Shown here piece by piece: positions 1 to 11,962 of a DNA stretch of 64,000 bases (positions are counted from its first letter, which is position 1; every line of letters starts with the position of its first letter). The notes beneath the pieces were generated by a model. It had not been told where the DNA came from and made no database searches. It saw only the letters and a list, made by a program, of their open reading frames with translations. The translations under genes and the position numbers were made by a program. The stretch comes from Cryptomeria japonica (taxonomy: Eukaryota > Streptophyta > Pinopsida > Cupressales > Cupressaceae): contig NC_081407.1 in assembly GCF_030272615.1 (NCBI RefSeq), forward strand, positions 103,151,897-103,215,896, read 5' to 3'.

Positions 1-2663
1 ACAGTGAAATGGGAGGCCCTCATAATCCAATGGTTGAGTCCAAGGCTTATCCCCAACTATAAGAACCACATCCCTAAGGAGAGGTGAGGAGATGGCAATA
101 TCAATTAAGATGCAGGAAAAAGTGGAGTGGTCCATGGAAGAGGTGGCATCATCAACATTCAAGAATCAGCCAATAGAGTTACCAATGGCCTCATAGCAAG
201 AAAACAACCAGAAATGAAGAGGAAGGTTCAGAAGGTGAACCCAAACTGGATGCACATTAAGTGGTTTAGTAGATGTTGTGATTGCATACTACTAGTACTT
301 ATTTTATCTCTTCTAGAGCACAAATTTTGTCTCTTTTGACACATGCAATGACCCTAAACCTAAATCCATTGCTCTGCTACATTAAATTATTCATCTTAGA
401 ATTCCATTGTCCTAATTCCCAAGACTTTTGTAGTCCTAAATTGTATTGCACCTACAATTTTGTACCCCTTGATAGAATTTTAGAATGATCATAACCTCTA
501 AGTTTAAATATCAAAATTTCAAAGTTGATAATATTGGGATATAGTTGTTACCCATCACCATGGGTACCAAGAGTTTGAATTAATGGGTCCAAGGTTTGTA
601 TTTAAGGACATTATCCTAGGTCATTTAATTATTGATTAGTTATATTTTAGATTCATATAGTCAACCATACTCATCACAAAATCAATCCTCATTGGCCTGA
701 TTTTACATCAAATGTGATTACTTAGTAAATCAATATCTAACCATCTTCTTCTCTATTTGATCTTTTAAATAGCTTGAGTGTCTAACTATCATCAAGGAAG
801 TCAATTACTCTTCCCTTCGTACATAGTAGTCTCCTAATGATACTTTTAACCACCACACTTTTTTTAGATACAAGTAGATGTATAGCAAACATGAGCTTCA
901 AACATTGAACTTGAAATTTTATAGTGAACAAAACCACACAAGAAAAAAGCATCCAAGAACCAATTTATAGTTGTACTTTAATCCCTACATACAAAAGATA
1001 GACTTCATTTATCTCTAATCTCTAATACTATATTCAATTTTATATTTAAATTTATTGGGTTTTCTTACATCTTGACAATTTAAATAAAAAATATGCCAAA
1101 TTTAAAATAAAATAAAAAAAACTATTTCACATAAAAAAAAAATTGATCAATCACAGTCGAAGTAGTATTCGCTTTTGATTGGAGCTATGAACCAATGACA
1201 CCACATTTTTTAGGGGCCTCATTCTCATGTTTGTTCGGCAATAACACCCTTATATCTCCTTGTGTCATCATGTCTTCCATGCTCAGGCATCACCTTATCT
1301 CTCCATTACCTATGTGTGGGACACATGGGCTTCAAGTAGACTTAAACATTTGACCTGCCATGTACGAGGATCACAGCTATTTGTGGGATAATCCCCTAAA
1401 CCATTTCACATAATTATTTCAATCATTCTATTTTAAATTATTTTATTTATCTCAATATATAATAGTCAACCTCAATTAAATCAATTGAAAGTTTAAAATA
1501 ATTAAATTATACTCACTTAAATTAATATTAGGGTAATTTTATTCCTCTAAATACCCATATCACACTAACATAGGTATATTCCCTTCATTTGAATAATCGC
1601 CAACAAATAGGGTCATTATTGTTTTAATATTCTTGTGTATAAGAAAGGGATGTGTAGGGACACTACATCCTTATGGTAGGGCATTCGTAACAATATAAGA
1701 CCAAGTATTTATCATGATAGTACAAATTGGTTGGTCGAATATTCTTTAGGATGTCTTTATATTCTTTATCTTTTGGGTTAAATAATTTTTAAAATATTAT
1801 ATTATGTTTATTATAATTATAGTTATTTATTATTAGATATATATTTTTTTTAAATTACTAGATTTTTTTTTTTAAATTAGTTGTTTGATAAATTATAAGT
1901 AAAAAGCACAAATTAGAAGAGAGATTTTTTTTATTAGGTTTGAAATTATTTAATTATTTGAATTAAATTTTAAAATTTAATTTAATTTGTGAAATTTGAA
2001 ATATTATTATATATTATCTTTTTTTTTAATAATTATATATAATTTTTTTTCACAGAAATATATATTTTTAAAATAATTTATGTAATTTTTTTATAAGATA
2101 TTTTTGTCAATAATATTCTTAAAATGATTAAAAGTTAACAATGCATATAACGATTATATGTATTTATTCTTATATATGTATAATTATACAGTGTAACATT
2201 AAAGTTATTGTACATTTTAAATATTTAATAGTAAATTAAATTATATAGAATGAAGTTTTTTATTTATAACCTTTTCAATTAAAGTTGATTATCTTCAAAG
2301 GCATGTATAATATTTAAAATCTTTATATAATCAAATTAAAGATCAAGTTACATTAATAACTTGATTTTCCTTCATTATTCTTATAGTTTTTTTTATGTGT
2401 ACTAAACAAATTTGATTACAAAAGAATAAGTAATAAACAAAGAAGGTTGTGAAGGAAAAAATTATATTACACTACAATAACAAAAGTGAAGAGGAAACAT
2501 TACAAAAAACAACAAAGACATTATGAATCTGCAACAATAGAAACAATCGGATATCATCATGATTTCCTTTTAATTATTCTTATACACTATCCTACTTAAT
2601 TTATCTACAATAGAAAAATGAAATAGTTTTTAATATTCTTAATATTTAAGCGAGTATAGTATT
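1..2663. other. AT-rich DNA without a recognisable gene
   Basis: I read both strands and recognise no protein domain, RNA gene or complete element. Bases 1-500 are less AT-rich than the rest and contain short open frames of 60-70 codons without motifs. From about 1050 to 2660 there are long A/T runs typical of degraded intergenic plant DNA. An old LINE or LTR remnant in the first 500 bases is possible but I cannot support it. Confidence 0.5.
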
Positions 2664-2677
2664 AAAAATATGACTTT

Positions 2678-3027
2678 GGCTTTTCTCGTTTAGATTTGGC
2701 AATCTCCCCCTCTCGAACAACTTAGGACAAGGAGAAAGAGGAGGTTGTTACTAAAGAAGGGTTCTCCCTTCCAGACGATACCCTTGGCCTTGTTGATGTA
2801 TGGGGTCTTAAGGATGACAGAGATCCACTCCTTCAGCCACTGCTCTAGTTGCTTAAGTGGTCATTTCTTGTTTTCTACTCTTCGAGCTCAACCCATGTTG
2901 TTGTGTTTTTTGTTTCTTTAGGTGTTGCCCATTTGACTCCTGAAGGGTGATCTTGTATCCACCTACCTTTTTTGTGAATAGTGTACTTTATCTCTTTTAA
3001 TGGAAATGGCTACCACTCATTAAAAAA
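2678..3027 (+). mobile_element. 5'-truncated LINE (L1-type) 3' end with target-site duplication
   Basis: A block of higher GC ends in a short A-rich tail (about 3020-3027). Before the tail is a T-rich stretch with 'ttttaatggaaatggctacc', resembling the 3' ends of plant L1-type LINEs. It is bracketed by near-identical 14-base sequences, AAAAATATGACTTT at 2664-2677 and AAAAATATGATTTT at 3024-3037, the expected duplication for target-primed insertion. Only the 3' untranslated end is present. The family assignment is by general appearance; the duplication is read directly. Confidence 0.5.
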
Positions 3028-3109
3028 ATATGATTTTTTTTTTAAATATATTTTAAGAAATATTTAATTTTAAAATAAGTGTAAAATATTTAAAATTATT
3101 TAGTTTTAT

Positions 3110-3900
3110 AACAAAAAGAAATTATGGAATGAAATTAAAATCAGAACTAAGGTTTTTGGGGGAGAGATGTATATTTTAGGTGGAGAATTAAATGTGATCT
3201 TGGATCAATTAGAAAAGTGGGGGGAGCCTAGGCAGAATATCTCAAACATAGAAAGATTTTGTTGCCTTTGTACAAAACCTCAACCTCATTGACATCTCTC
3301 TTACCAATGGAAAATATACTAAGAATAACATAAGATTAGGGTTCACAAGTTTAACAAATAAACTTAACCATTTTATGTTATCAACCAACTAGGTCAATTC
3401 CATAGTGGCTAAAAACTTCCTTACTAATCCCACTTCCAATTCCAATCACTTTCTCATTATCCTATGCCTAGTGGAGGAGCATTTGCCCCTAGATAGCAAT
3501 TTTCATTTGAAAAATGTGGTTAAGATGTTTGAATATCAAAAAACTTATCAACGAATGGTGGGACAAACCATTTAACTATAATAGATTTAAGATGTTCATT
3601 TTTACAAAAAAAAATTAGCACATCAAACAAATGATAAAATAATGGAACAAAAAATCTTTCAAAGACATCTTTAAGGATAGAGATGGGATAGGAGGGAATT
3701 GAAGACACTTAACAAATGACCTACAAAAAATGGAATGTTCCAACAAGATTAATTAAAAGAAATGGAGCTCTTGGTAGACTATAGCACGAAATCCTTACAA
3801 GGGAAGAAATGTTTGGAGATCAAAATCTAGGGAATCATGCCTATAAAAGGTGAATTGAATAGAAAATATTTAAATAATATAACAAAGATTAGTTGAAGTC
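3110..3900 (+). pseudogene. LINE ORF2 fragment: end of endonuclease and following linker
   Basis: Read in shifting forward frames, this stretch resembles the C-terminal half of an apurinic-type endonuclease of plant L1 LINEs and the helical linker after it. Visible pieces are a GELNVILD-like motif near 3180, a LTNGKYT-like motif near 3298, and a SNSNHFLI stretch near 3440, where the family has its SDH catalytic motif. Tryptophan/lysine-rich helices follow from about 3540. At least two frameshifts and several stops break it. Reverse transcriptase is absent. It lies downstream of a LINE 3' end (2678-3027), so the two are separate insertions or a rearrangement. Confidence 0.55.
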
Positions 3901-4513
3901 AAAACAAAATTTCAATATTTCAATACTTTCAAATATAAAATATTAGTGGGAGGGGGAAGAGGTGTTCTACAACTTTGGTGGAAGGATAATGGCCATCTAC
4001 CATTGATGTGTTGTTGTGCTCTTTTCCTCAAGTATGCTCCTCACATCCATTGTTCCCATCCTTAATAGATTCTAATTAATGTGCTTGTGTCTAATTTTTC
4101 TTTTATGAATTTTAAATTTTTTTTGCTCTATTGATTTTTATTTTTCCTTATTTTTGTTGCATTCATAGTTGCATACGAGTTGGTGTTTGGTTGTGCCCAG
4201 ACAACTATGGAAGGTGGCAATATTGGTTTGGGTGAGCCTCCCAATGAGATGATAAGACTAGAGATAATTAATGGAGTGATGAATGCCAATGGAAGGTAAT
4301 TTTGTGATTTACTTTAGAAAATAGTGGACAAAGGGTTCCAAACTCTACAAAATTTGAACTGGTAGACCATGGAGGGCTAGATGGAAATAAAATAGTTAGA
4401 GGAGCAAAAAGTAAGTCCCCTCCTGGTAGCCCTAGAAAACTCATTTCCATTCCTAACTCTGACATGGTAACAACCATGGATATGGAAGAAAAAAGGCTTT
4501 TAAATGTTGTATT
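3901..4513. other. Unassigned AT-rich spacer
   Basis: No coding motif or terminal repeat recognised. It separates the LINE fragment from repeat F. Confidence 0.4.
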
Positions 4514-4618
4514 TGTAGTATCATAAATTATACTCCTTTTTAATTATTGAGTCCATTTTCACACTCTCCTCGACCTCATTTTAATTTTCCCATTTCTCTA
4601 ATCTTTTTGGGGTATTTT
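4514..4618 (+). repeat. Repeat F, left copy (truncated)
   Basis: Begins TGTAGTATCATAAATTATAC and matches the segment starting at 10219 (TATAGCATCGTAAATTGTAC) over about 100 bases, including the shared word TTTCACACTC. The TG start suggests an LTR terminus. It is cut off where the E0 5' LTR begins at 4619. The family is unknown to me. Confidence 0.5.
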
Positions 4619-5830
4619 TGTTGCAAATATGAGTTCTTGTTTTCATTGATGTCCAACTTGTTGATATGGATGAGCAACTTGGCTACAGTCCTTGGTCTGG
4701 ATGTGGTAGAGTATAGTGCAGTTACAATGGGATAGCAATATGATTATGCAAATGTGTGGAGTTTATTTGTGGTTATTCCTAAATGATTTTAATGATGTAT
4801 GTTGAATTTTATGGAGCTTTGGTATTATTTTTTTGGATCTGTAGTTGGTGTTTAGTAAAGTGTGATTGTTTCAGTGTTAGTGTAAAGAAATGTGTTGCAT
4901 TCCTATATCTGCTAGTATTTTGGTGATGTAGTTCAATTACTCTATGTTATTGGTATTTTTTGATACAATTTTGGGCATTTACAAGTACTCTTAATGGTCC
5001 AAATTGAAGGTTGTGTAAATTTGTGGCATTGTTGTTTGACAGTTATCTTTTACACCTGACCTATAATGCTTTGGTCCATGCGATTGTGTGTGGATTTATG
5101 GGTGACATTTTAGGGTGGACAAGAAGGTGTGAGCTAACTTGGTGTGAAGCCTCACATATTTGATTTTTCCTTCCACATTGTATTGGAGTTAATTTTTGGG
5201 CCGACAATTATGTATTTGCACGCTAAATCTAATTAGACCAATCTAATTGATGTAATTGAGCTTACAATTGATATATAAAGGATTGAATCATTGTGGAAAG
5301 ATATAGAGAAGTAGTGTGTGTTGTGAAAAGTATATGCAAAACATTATAGTGGCTTGAAGGTGTTATAGAGCAGTGATGAAGATAGTTTCTAATATATTTT
5401 GAATTGTGAACTGTGATCAGCATTTCAAGGGATGCAATTCCTTATAGTTCAACCCAATTGATGTATCTTTATCAGATGTATTATATCTTACCCTAAAGAA
5501 GTGATATTTAGTGTTTGCAAGTCCCTTTTGTATCTTTCCCTAAGGTTGTTCGCCTTATCTTTGTAATTCATCTTAGGGGCAATGAGCTCCTTGGCCTTTG
5601 GCCTAAACATTGTAATCAATTTATCATATAATGAGATAGTTCTCACTGTGTTTTTTCCCAATTTGAGTTTTTCATGTAAAAACATTCTTCTTGTGTGGTT
5701 GCTTTTATGATTTCAATTATTTATTTTCATGCATAAGGTATGTGGAATCAATGTTAAGTAAAAAGGTTAATTTTGATTAAGTTTTTGTATATTCTTATTC
5801 AGCCCCCCTTTCAACTCTCGATAGTGTTCA
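4619..5830 (+). repeat. E0 5' LTR
   Basis: Starts TGTTGCAAATATGAG and ends near GTGTTCA. It is directly repeated at 9087-10218: for example TTGATATGGATGAGCAA and the block 'cctataatgctttggtccat' recur in both. Near the end is the CCCCCC-TTTCAACTCTC tract common in Sirevirus-like copia LTR ends. Confidence 0.75.
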
Positions 5831-5835
5831 AGAAT

Positions 5836-5847
5836 TAATATCAGAGC
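5836..5847 (+). promoter_or_regulatory. E0 primer-binding site (decayed)
   Basis: TAATATCAGAGC differs at two bases from TGGTATCAGAGC, the plant initiator-Met tRNA complement used by many copia elements. It lies five bases after the LTR end. Confidence 0.6.
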
Positions 5848-5892
5848 AAGGTTCTTGAAGGAATAGCTTAATAGTTGAGATAGATCCAAGTT

Positions 5893-6210
5893 TTGAACAC
5901 TATGTTTGATTTTGATTTGGATTCTATGGAACAAAATAAATGGGACATTGATGTTATGGTGGACATAAATGGAGAATTGAGGCATGCTTTAGCAAATTTG
6001 GATGAAAGAAGAAACAAGTGCAAGAAAGAAGAAGAGAAGATCACCTATCTAATAAAGCTACTTGATGAAGGAAGAAAGGTTATTGGTGATCTTGAAAAAA
6101 TGATACATGACAATATTGGAAAATGTATCAAACTTGAGGAAGAAGTGGATATGTTGAAGAAAGAGTTAAAAGAGGCACAAGAGAAAAAATGGCAAAGGTC
6201 TAAAGCTTAA
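5893..6210 (+). CDS. E0 gag-like coiled-coil ORF (N-terminal part)
   Basis: A 105-residue open frame begins 46 bases after the primer-binding site. It opens with an acidic segment (MFDFDLDSMEQNKWDIDV). From about residue 38 it is rich in Lys/Glu with hydrophobic spacing (KKEEEKITYLIKLL, EEEVDMLKKELKEAQEK), which predicts a coiled coil. In copia gag such a region precedes the zinc knuckle, and knuckle remnants do lie downstream (6925-7180). The frame ends at 6208-6210, about 210 bases before the solo LTR. Position and composition fit a broken gag; I recognise no conserved gag domain. Confidence 0.5.
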   Translation: MNTMFDFDLDSMEQNKWDIDVMVDINGELRHALANLDERRNKCKKEEEKITYLIKLLDEGRKVIGDLEKMIHDNIGKCIKLEEEVDMLKKELKEAQEKKWQRSKA

Positions 6211-6420
6211 AGGTGTAGTGAAGTGCTTGATGTGATGCTCAGTACTCAGTAGGACAACAAAGATATATATGGACTTGGATTTGAAAAAGGTGAAAGCTCT
6301 AAGAGTTTCAGTCAAGGAGACAAAGGAAAGGAAAAGGTCAAGGATCAATTGAAGGACACTAACAAAGATCAAAAAGGTTTCGCTCCAATCTGAAACAAGA
6401 GGATTGACAGAAGGACTCCT

Positions 6421-6871
6421 TGTTGAAATGTGGTGACTGATCAACAAAGTACTGTACACTCAGCACGTATCCTCGCCGGGGTCCGAGGTCGGGCTGGGCC
6501 CCGGTGCCACCCCCGAGAAAAGTGGGGGTTCGGGGGCGGCAGCCCTCGAGAAAAAAAAATTTGCCATTTTTTTTTCATTGATGGAAACCAACATTGTAAT
6601 AAAACCCTAAAAATGGCCGACTTTGTTTGTTGCCCTAAAAATGCATGTTATAAGCGGCTGGGATGCTTAAGGCATTGTAAGGTTGATGTACTATTTTGCT
6701 GGATAATAAGAAAGATTGGACGACTGTGTATGGTGGACGTAACCCATTCTGGGTGAACCACGTTAAATCTCTGTGTTATCTGTGTCCTATTTTATTTCTT
6801 TATCTTTTGTATTTAAATCTGCATATAATTGTTAGTTCATATTTGCTTCGGATCTGCTTGAAACCCTAACA
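6421..6871 (+). mobile_element. Solo LTR with perfect target duplication CTCCT
   Basis: A 451-bp segment runs from TGTTGAAATG to CCCTAACA and is flanked on both sides by CTCCT (6416-6420 and 6872-6876). It has a GC-rich block (6471-6545) with an imperfect hairpin, then 'gggtgaaccacgttaaatct' near 6750, a phrase I associate with the transcribed part of many plant copia LTRs. No internal sequence remains, so this is the product of recombination between two LTRs. It interrupts E0 between its coiled-coil ORF and its zinc knuckles. A 108-codon frame at 6430-6756 lies almost wholly inside it and is not considered a gene. Confidence 0.85.
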
Positions 6872-6924
6872 CTCCTCTTGCTCAAACTAGGTATTCATCA
6901 ACCTTTATTGGTAATTATTTTTCA

Positions 6925-7180
6925 TACAATAAATTTGGACATAGAGCTAGTGAATGTAGAATTCAGACCAAATCTCAATAATTTCATGGTCAATGCTACA
7001 CTTGCAATAAGTTTGGACAGAAGGAAAATGAGTGTAGTAGAATGGTATGGAATTGATATGTGAATACAAACCATGAGTGCAAACCTAATATCAAAAGGAA
7101 TGAAAATGGTCTATAATAAGGTTTTGACTTGTTATAATTGCAATAAATTGGACACATTGATAGGTTCTACAGAACAAGGA
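6925..7180 (+). pseudogene. E0 zinc-knuckle remnants
   Basis: In mixed frames this stretch encodes two recognisable half-knuckles: CYTCNKFGQKENEC near 6994-7035 (Gln in place of the usual His) and CYNCNK near 7131-7148, followed by a glycine/histidine-like stretch after a frameshift. A third, weaker one lies near 6930. Repeated CCHC knuckles are a nucleic-acid-binding part of gag. All are broken. Confidence 0.5.
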
Positions 7181-9071
7181 ATGAGAAGTCTATTGGTCCA
7201 GTAAAGAAGATTGATGTTAATGAAGAAAAGGAGAAGATGAGATGACATGGGTGAATAAATCAGATGAGAAGATGAAAGAAAAGAATGAGGATGGGTCTGC
7301 ACTTATTGATGGTACAAATCCGTCTTTCGGTAATTAGATAAATATAATATTTGAGGGGGAGAGAAAAATGAAGATCTTTTGAACCTCCTTGTAGTTTGGA
7401 TGCTAAGTTGTTTTTAGCATAGCAAAGACTGTGAAAGTGTTTTTAGAGGTTTCTAGATGGTTTTGTTGATCCACAACACTTTTTATGAAATTTTATGAAA
7501 CATAGTATCAACTATATGACTTGAAATGGTAAAATGCATTAAAGAATGCTCAACCCTAAGAAGGTGAACTCAACAAAAAAATGTCTTTTTTGAATCATTT
7601 CTATCACTTGTGATCTTTCTATCTTGAGAGCTCTATGAATTTTATGAAAGGGTGAAATGGAAACTTTGGTCATTGTAGAACCTAAATTGAAGCCAAAACT
7701 CATGTTCAAGTTGTTTTTAAAGATAAAGGAGATGAGAAAAAAGTAGATACTATTCCAAATGATCAGTTGAATACATAACATAATGTGATGGAGGTTGTTG
7801 AGAAGATTTTGGAAGATGCTAGAGATGAGAAGTAGAAAGAGGATCTAAAGAATGAAAGGAAAGAGGAAACAAATAAGGAGAATATTGAAAGTGAAAAGAT
7901 AGAGAAACAAGAGGAGAAGGAAGAAGAGAAGAAAGATAGTCTGAATAAGAAAAAATTGTGTCTAAAACAAGGAGATTAGAAGAATGTTAGTGGGAGAATA
8001 TTCCAAACTATCTAAAGATTTTGGATTAGAATTATTATAGTTATAAATAAAGTTTGAACCAATTGTAACATCATAAGTATTGCAAGTACCGATGACGTAG
8101 GTTATGTTGGACTTAGATAAGTTGATGCCCCTTCATATGCTATATTTGGGTGATGTTTTCCACCACACAACAGAAATAAATACATTATTTATAAGGTAGC
8201 CTATACCAATTTGATAAATAACATTGTGAAGTTTCTCCATAAGAAACTTATGAAGGTAAAGGTCGATGAGTTCCTTAGCGAAGAGGAGTAGTTGCAGGAT
8301 ATGTCGACTGGACTGAAGCACTATGCTTCTAACTTGGTGGAAAATTCTAAGAAGAAGATGGCAAAGAAGAGGTTAAGTGATCTAATGAATAAGTGTACAA
8401 ATGCACACAACCGATTGCAAGAGAGCATAATAAATTTTGTCAAAAGTGGTCTAGGTCAACTCATGGTATACATGATTAGGTAAAAAAATTGAGATTCATA
8501 TTGTAGAGGTGTCTAAGTCAATAAACTTTAAGGAATATGGAGATGGTAAAGGAAGAGTTCAGTTAGAGAACTTGTACATAAAATTAAATTTAATAATTAA
8601 TGAAAAAGAATACATCAAGAAGGATATCTACTAGTTGAGAGATATTATAGATGTGCATCTCACCACTATGGTGTATTTTTAAAAAAAATAAAAAGAGTTA
8701 AGCAAGACAGTGAAGGAATCAAGAAGTTTTGAAGAGGCAGAGGATCTTCTATTAAAGATAAAGAATTAGTGTAATCTTTTGGTCTCTAGAGGAGTTAATT
8801 GGAGTATTGTTTGGGCTCAATTGAAGTTCATTCATAAAAGTATCATATGCCTAGCTCAATGAGGTGGTTAAATTGTTTTCTAGTAAGAAGAATTTGATTG
8901 TATACATATGTTGACATGTTGGTAATATAGTTTTGGTTTATAATTTTGAGGAAGTGTTGTTGATAGGGGAGATGTGCATAGGTTGTTCAGTTTTATTTTA
9001 AGAAGAGACCCTTTGTCTTTGATGTCAAAGGGAGAGTGGTTTTGGAGTGGGCACAAGTATTTCTATCAATC
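7181..9071 (+). pseudogene. E0 degraded downstream coding block
   Basis: Lys/Glu-rich coding-like sequence with many stops. The longest open piece is 8292-8483, 63 residues ending in a predicted helix (MAKKRLSDLMNKCTNAHNR). There are no RT, integrase or RNase H motifs. The coiled-coil character and the place just before the 3' LTR resemble the extra ORF of E4 (63482-63985). An old accessory ORF is possible; the function is unknown. Confidence 0.35.
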
Positions 9072-9086
9072 AAAAAGGGGGATATT
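9072..9086 (+). promoter_or_regulatory. E0 polypurine tract
   Basis: CAAAAAGGGGGATAT directly precedes the 3' LTR start (TGTTGTAAAT). A second purine run lies near 9024. It would prime plus-strand DNA synthesis. Confidence 0.65.
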
Positions 9087-10218
9087 GTTGTAAATATAAT
9101 TTCTTATTGTCACTGATATCAAATTTGTTGATATGGATGAGCAAATTGGCTACAATCCTTGGTCCAAATGTGGTTTGGTATAGTGCAGTTACAATGGGAT
9201 AAAAAATATGATCATGTGGATATGTAGAGAATATTTTTGGTTATTACAGAGGGATTTTAATGATGTATCTTGAAGTTTTTGGATCTTTGGTATTGGTTCT
9301 TGGATTCAAAATTGGTGTTTAGTCAAGTGTGATTTTTCAGGTGTTAGTGTACAATAATGTGTTGTATTCCTATACTTGCTAGTATTTTCATGATGCAGTT
9401 TGATTACTTAGTGTTATTAGTATTTATTGATTCTACCTTGGGCATCCACAAGTACTCTTAGTGGTCTACATTGAAGGTTGTGTAAAGTTGTGGTGATGTG
9501 GTTTGACAATATTATCTTTTGCATCTGACCTATAATGCTTTGGTCCATGTACCTACATGTGGATCTATGGGTGATGTTTTAGGATGGACAATAACATGTG
9601 TCGACTTGGTGTGAAGCCTCACACATCTCATTTTCCCTTCCATGTTGCACTGTAGGTTTTATTTGGCTTGGCAATTATGTATTTGCACATTACATATAAT
9701 TAGGTCGACCTAATTGATGTAATTGAGGTTGCATTTGATATATAAAGGATTGAATCATTGTGGAAATATATAGAGAAGTAGTGTGTGTTGTGCAAATTAT
9801 ATGTGAAGCAATACAATGGTTTGGAATTTTTATACACCAATGATGAAGATAGTTTCTAATATGTTTTGAATTGTGAACTGTGATTAGCATTTCAGTGGAT
9901 GTGGTTCCTTACAATTTAACCATATTAATGTATCGTTATCACATGTATTATGTCTTGTCCTAAAGAAGTGATCTTCATTGTTTACAAGTCCCTTTTGTAT
10001 CTTTCCCTAAGGTTGTATGCCTTAGCTTTGCAAGTTATCTCAAGGATAGTTAGCTCCTTGGTCTCTGGCCTAAACATTGTAATTAGTTTATCATATAGTG
10101 AGATAGTTCTCACCGTGGTTTTTCCCAGACTAGGTTTCCCATGTAAAAATATTGGTGTTCTTGTGTGGTGGTTGTTGTGATTTCATTTGTTTACTTTCAT
10201 GCATAAAGTATATGGAAT
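9087..10218 (+). repeat. E0 3' LTR (3' end missing)
   Basis: Direct repeat of 4619-5830, aligned until about 10218 and then cut where repeat F begins. The last ~110 bases present in the 5' LTR, with the C-rich tract and the CA end, are absent. Confidence 0.75.
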
Positions 10219-10721
10219 TATAGCATCGTAAATTGTACACCCTTTATTGGTGTATCCAATTTCACACTCTTCTAGCACCTAGTTTAGTATTTCCCTTTCC
10301 TCTATGCATTATAGGACTTTTATTATAACTAAATATTTAATTCAATATTATGGGTCTTATTCCACTTTATTACATCATCACGCTCTTATTTAGGCCCTTA
10401 ATTCTAGGTGTGTCCATTATCATTTTAACTTGATTTGTCCTCAATCCCACCCTAATTTCAACTCTCAAAGAATATTTCACATATCTACACATCTTGGTTT
10501 GATTCAAGCTATATTTAACATTAGAATCATGATAGCTCGCATTCTTAGAAATTTGGGAAAAAGTGGTTGGGACCATGGCACCCACCACCATGGTCCCGCA
10601 CTATTTTCCTCGAATTTCAAGAGGATGATTGGGCGGTCTTATCCTATTCAAATTTATCTTCGTGTGAAAATATGTTGATTCTAAGTTGGCCTAAGGGTGA
10701 TTTTAATCGTCAAATGCCTAT
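10219..10721 (+). repeat. Repeat F, right copy
   Basis: Starts TATAGCATCGTAAATTGTAC, homologous to 4514-4618, and continues for about 500 bases without coding motifs. It contains a perfect 10-bp inverted repeat (10569-10578 and 10588-10597, GGGACCATGG/CCATGGTCCC, 9-base loop). It ends at an LTR of the Tat-A type at 10722. Probably an LTR of an unassigned element. Confidence 0.4.
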
Positions 10722-11962
10722 TTTAGACACCTAAAACTGGCACAACTAATTAAATGGATTTTATTCATTCAATCATCAGTTAATCACCTAATAATTAGAC
10801 TAAGGTTTAATTAATATCCCTATTCTTCTAATTGACTTATTAATCAAAATATAGATTTGATTATTTACCCTTTCTTCTAAACTAACCCACTAATTAAACT
10901 AATTTTTGATTAAGTACCCTTTACCCACTTAATTGAATAAATATTATTTATTTAATTAATAGGCTTTTCCCTTTTAATTAAATTTACATTTAATTAAAAA
11001 TCCCCTTCCATTTAAATAAATCATTATTTATTTGTAAATAAGCCCCCCCCCCCAACTTGCAAAATCCTACAAATGCAAGTTGCACCTTTTTAGCTAAAAT
11101 AAACCTTTTATTTTATCTAAAAATACCTATTATCCCCCCCCCCACTTGCAAAATCCTACATTTATCAATAGAATCTTAATATATTTCTAAAACCTATCTA
11201 ATATCCTCATTATCCTAATTAATCTACTTGGGCTTCCCAAGGTTGCTCACACATGACTGATCACATATCCCCCTTTTCCCAAGGTGGGACCACATTGACT
11301 TTTCACCCCACTCTCTCTTGTGACACTTGTCACAAGGAAAAGCTTGCAAATATAGGACCACATTGATCCTCACCCTCTCCCCCTTGTGACATTTGTCACA
11401 AGGTTAAGCCTTCCAACTTGGGACCACATTCCTCCTTCAATCTTGACCCTTGATTTGTAATCAATCTTGGTCATCCATTTCTAAGCCTTCAACACTATAA
11501 GATGAGCCCTTGTCTTATATCAAAGGATCCCAATATCCACTTTCATGCATCCACAATATAGTTGTTTTGTAGGTTATCAAGGAGCTCTCATTGTGCCTCT
11601 CTCAAGCATTAGGCCATCCTAATCACATCATAGCTATATTTTATCATGTTTTAGATCAATCATTATATCTTAATTGCACTTCAATTTCATAGCATTGTCA
11701 TCTTCATATTAGCTTAATTAGATCACTTACTTCTTTAATTTGGAAACACAACTCCATTTTGTATATCATCATCATATCATTAGTTTCAATCATTTAATCA
11801 ACTAGGATCTTAGTTGCATCCATTTTGATTCTATTTATCATTCAAATCTCATTCTTTAGGTAGTCATCTTAAAGATCAAATGCTCTTCCAAGTGAGGGCC
11901 ACCTTGAATCTTGAAGATACTTGGAGATATAGGACAATGAGACTATTTTGAGAGATTTTGGT
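10722..11962 (+). repeat. Tat-A type LTR fragment (possibly E2 5' LTR)
   Basis: Starts TTTAGACACCTAAAACTGGC, matching the LTRs at 37726 and 59611 (TGTAGACACCTAAAAGTTG) with the initial TG mutated. It follows them through the AT-rich part, the CACTTGCAAAATCC word and the TCTTAAAGATCAAATGCTC region, where E3 has TCTTAAAGAATCAAGTGCTC. After about 11962 it switches abruptly to the E1 LTR. By its position left of the nested stack it may be the 5' LTR of E2. Confidence 0.65.

Larger units (their letters stand above)
4619..10218 (+). mobile_element. E0: copia-like LTR retrotransposon lacking pol
   Basis: Two direct repeats of about 1.1-1.2 kb (4619-5830 and 9087-10218) flank a 3.25-kb interior. The interior holds a primer-binding site resembling the initiator-Met one, a gag-like coiled-coil ORF, zinc-knuckle remnants and a degraded second coding block, then a polypurine tract just before the 3' LTR. 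No integrase, reverse transcriptase or RNase H motif is seen. The interior also carries a 451-bp solo LTR, so its own content is only about 2.8 kb. The 3' LTR lacks its last ~110 bases. It is either a non-autonomous copia derivative or an element that lost pol by deletion. Confidence 0.7.

Noticed and set aside
1-500. Possible gene fragment (70-codon frame at 127-339)
   Set aside because: No recognisable motif or supporting context; left as unassigned.
6430-6756. 108-codon frame
   Set aside because: Lies inside the solo LTR and has no motif.
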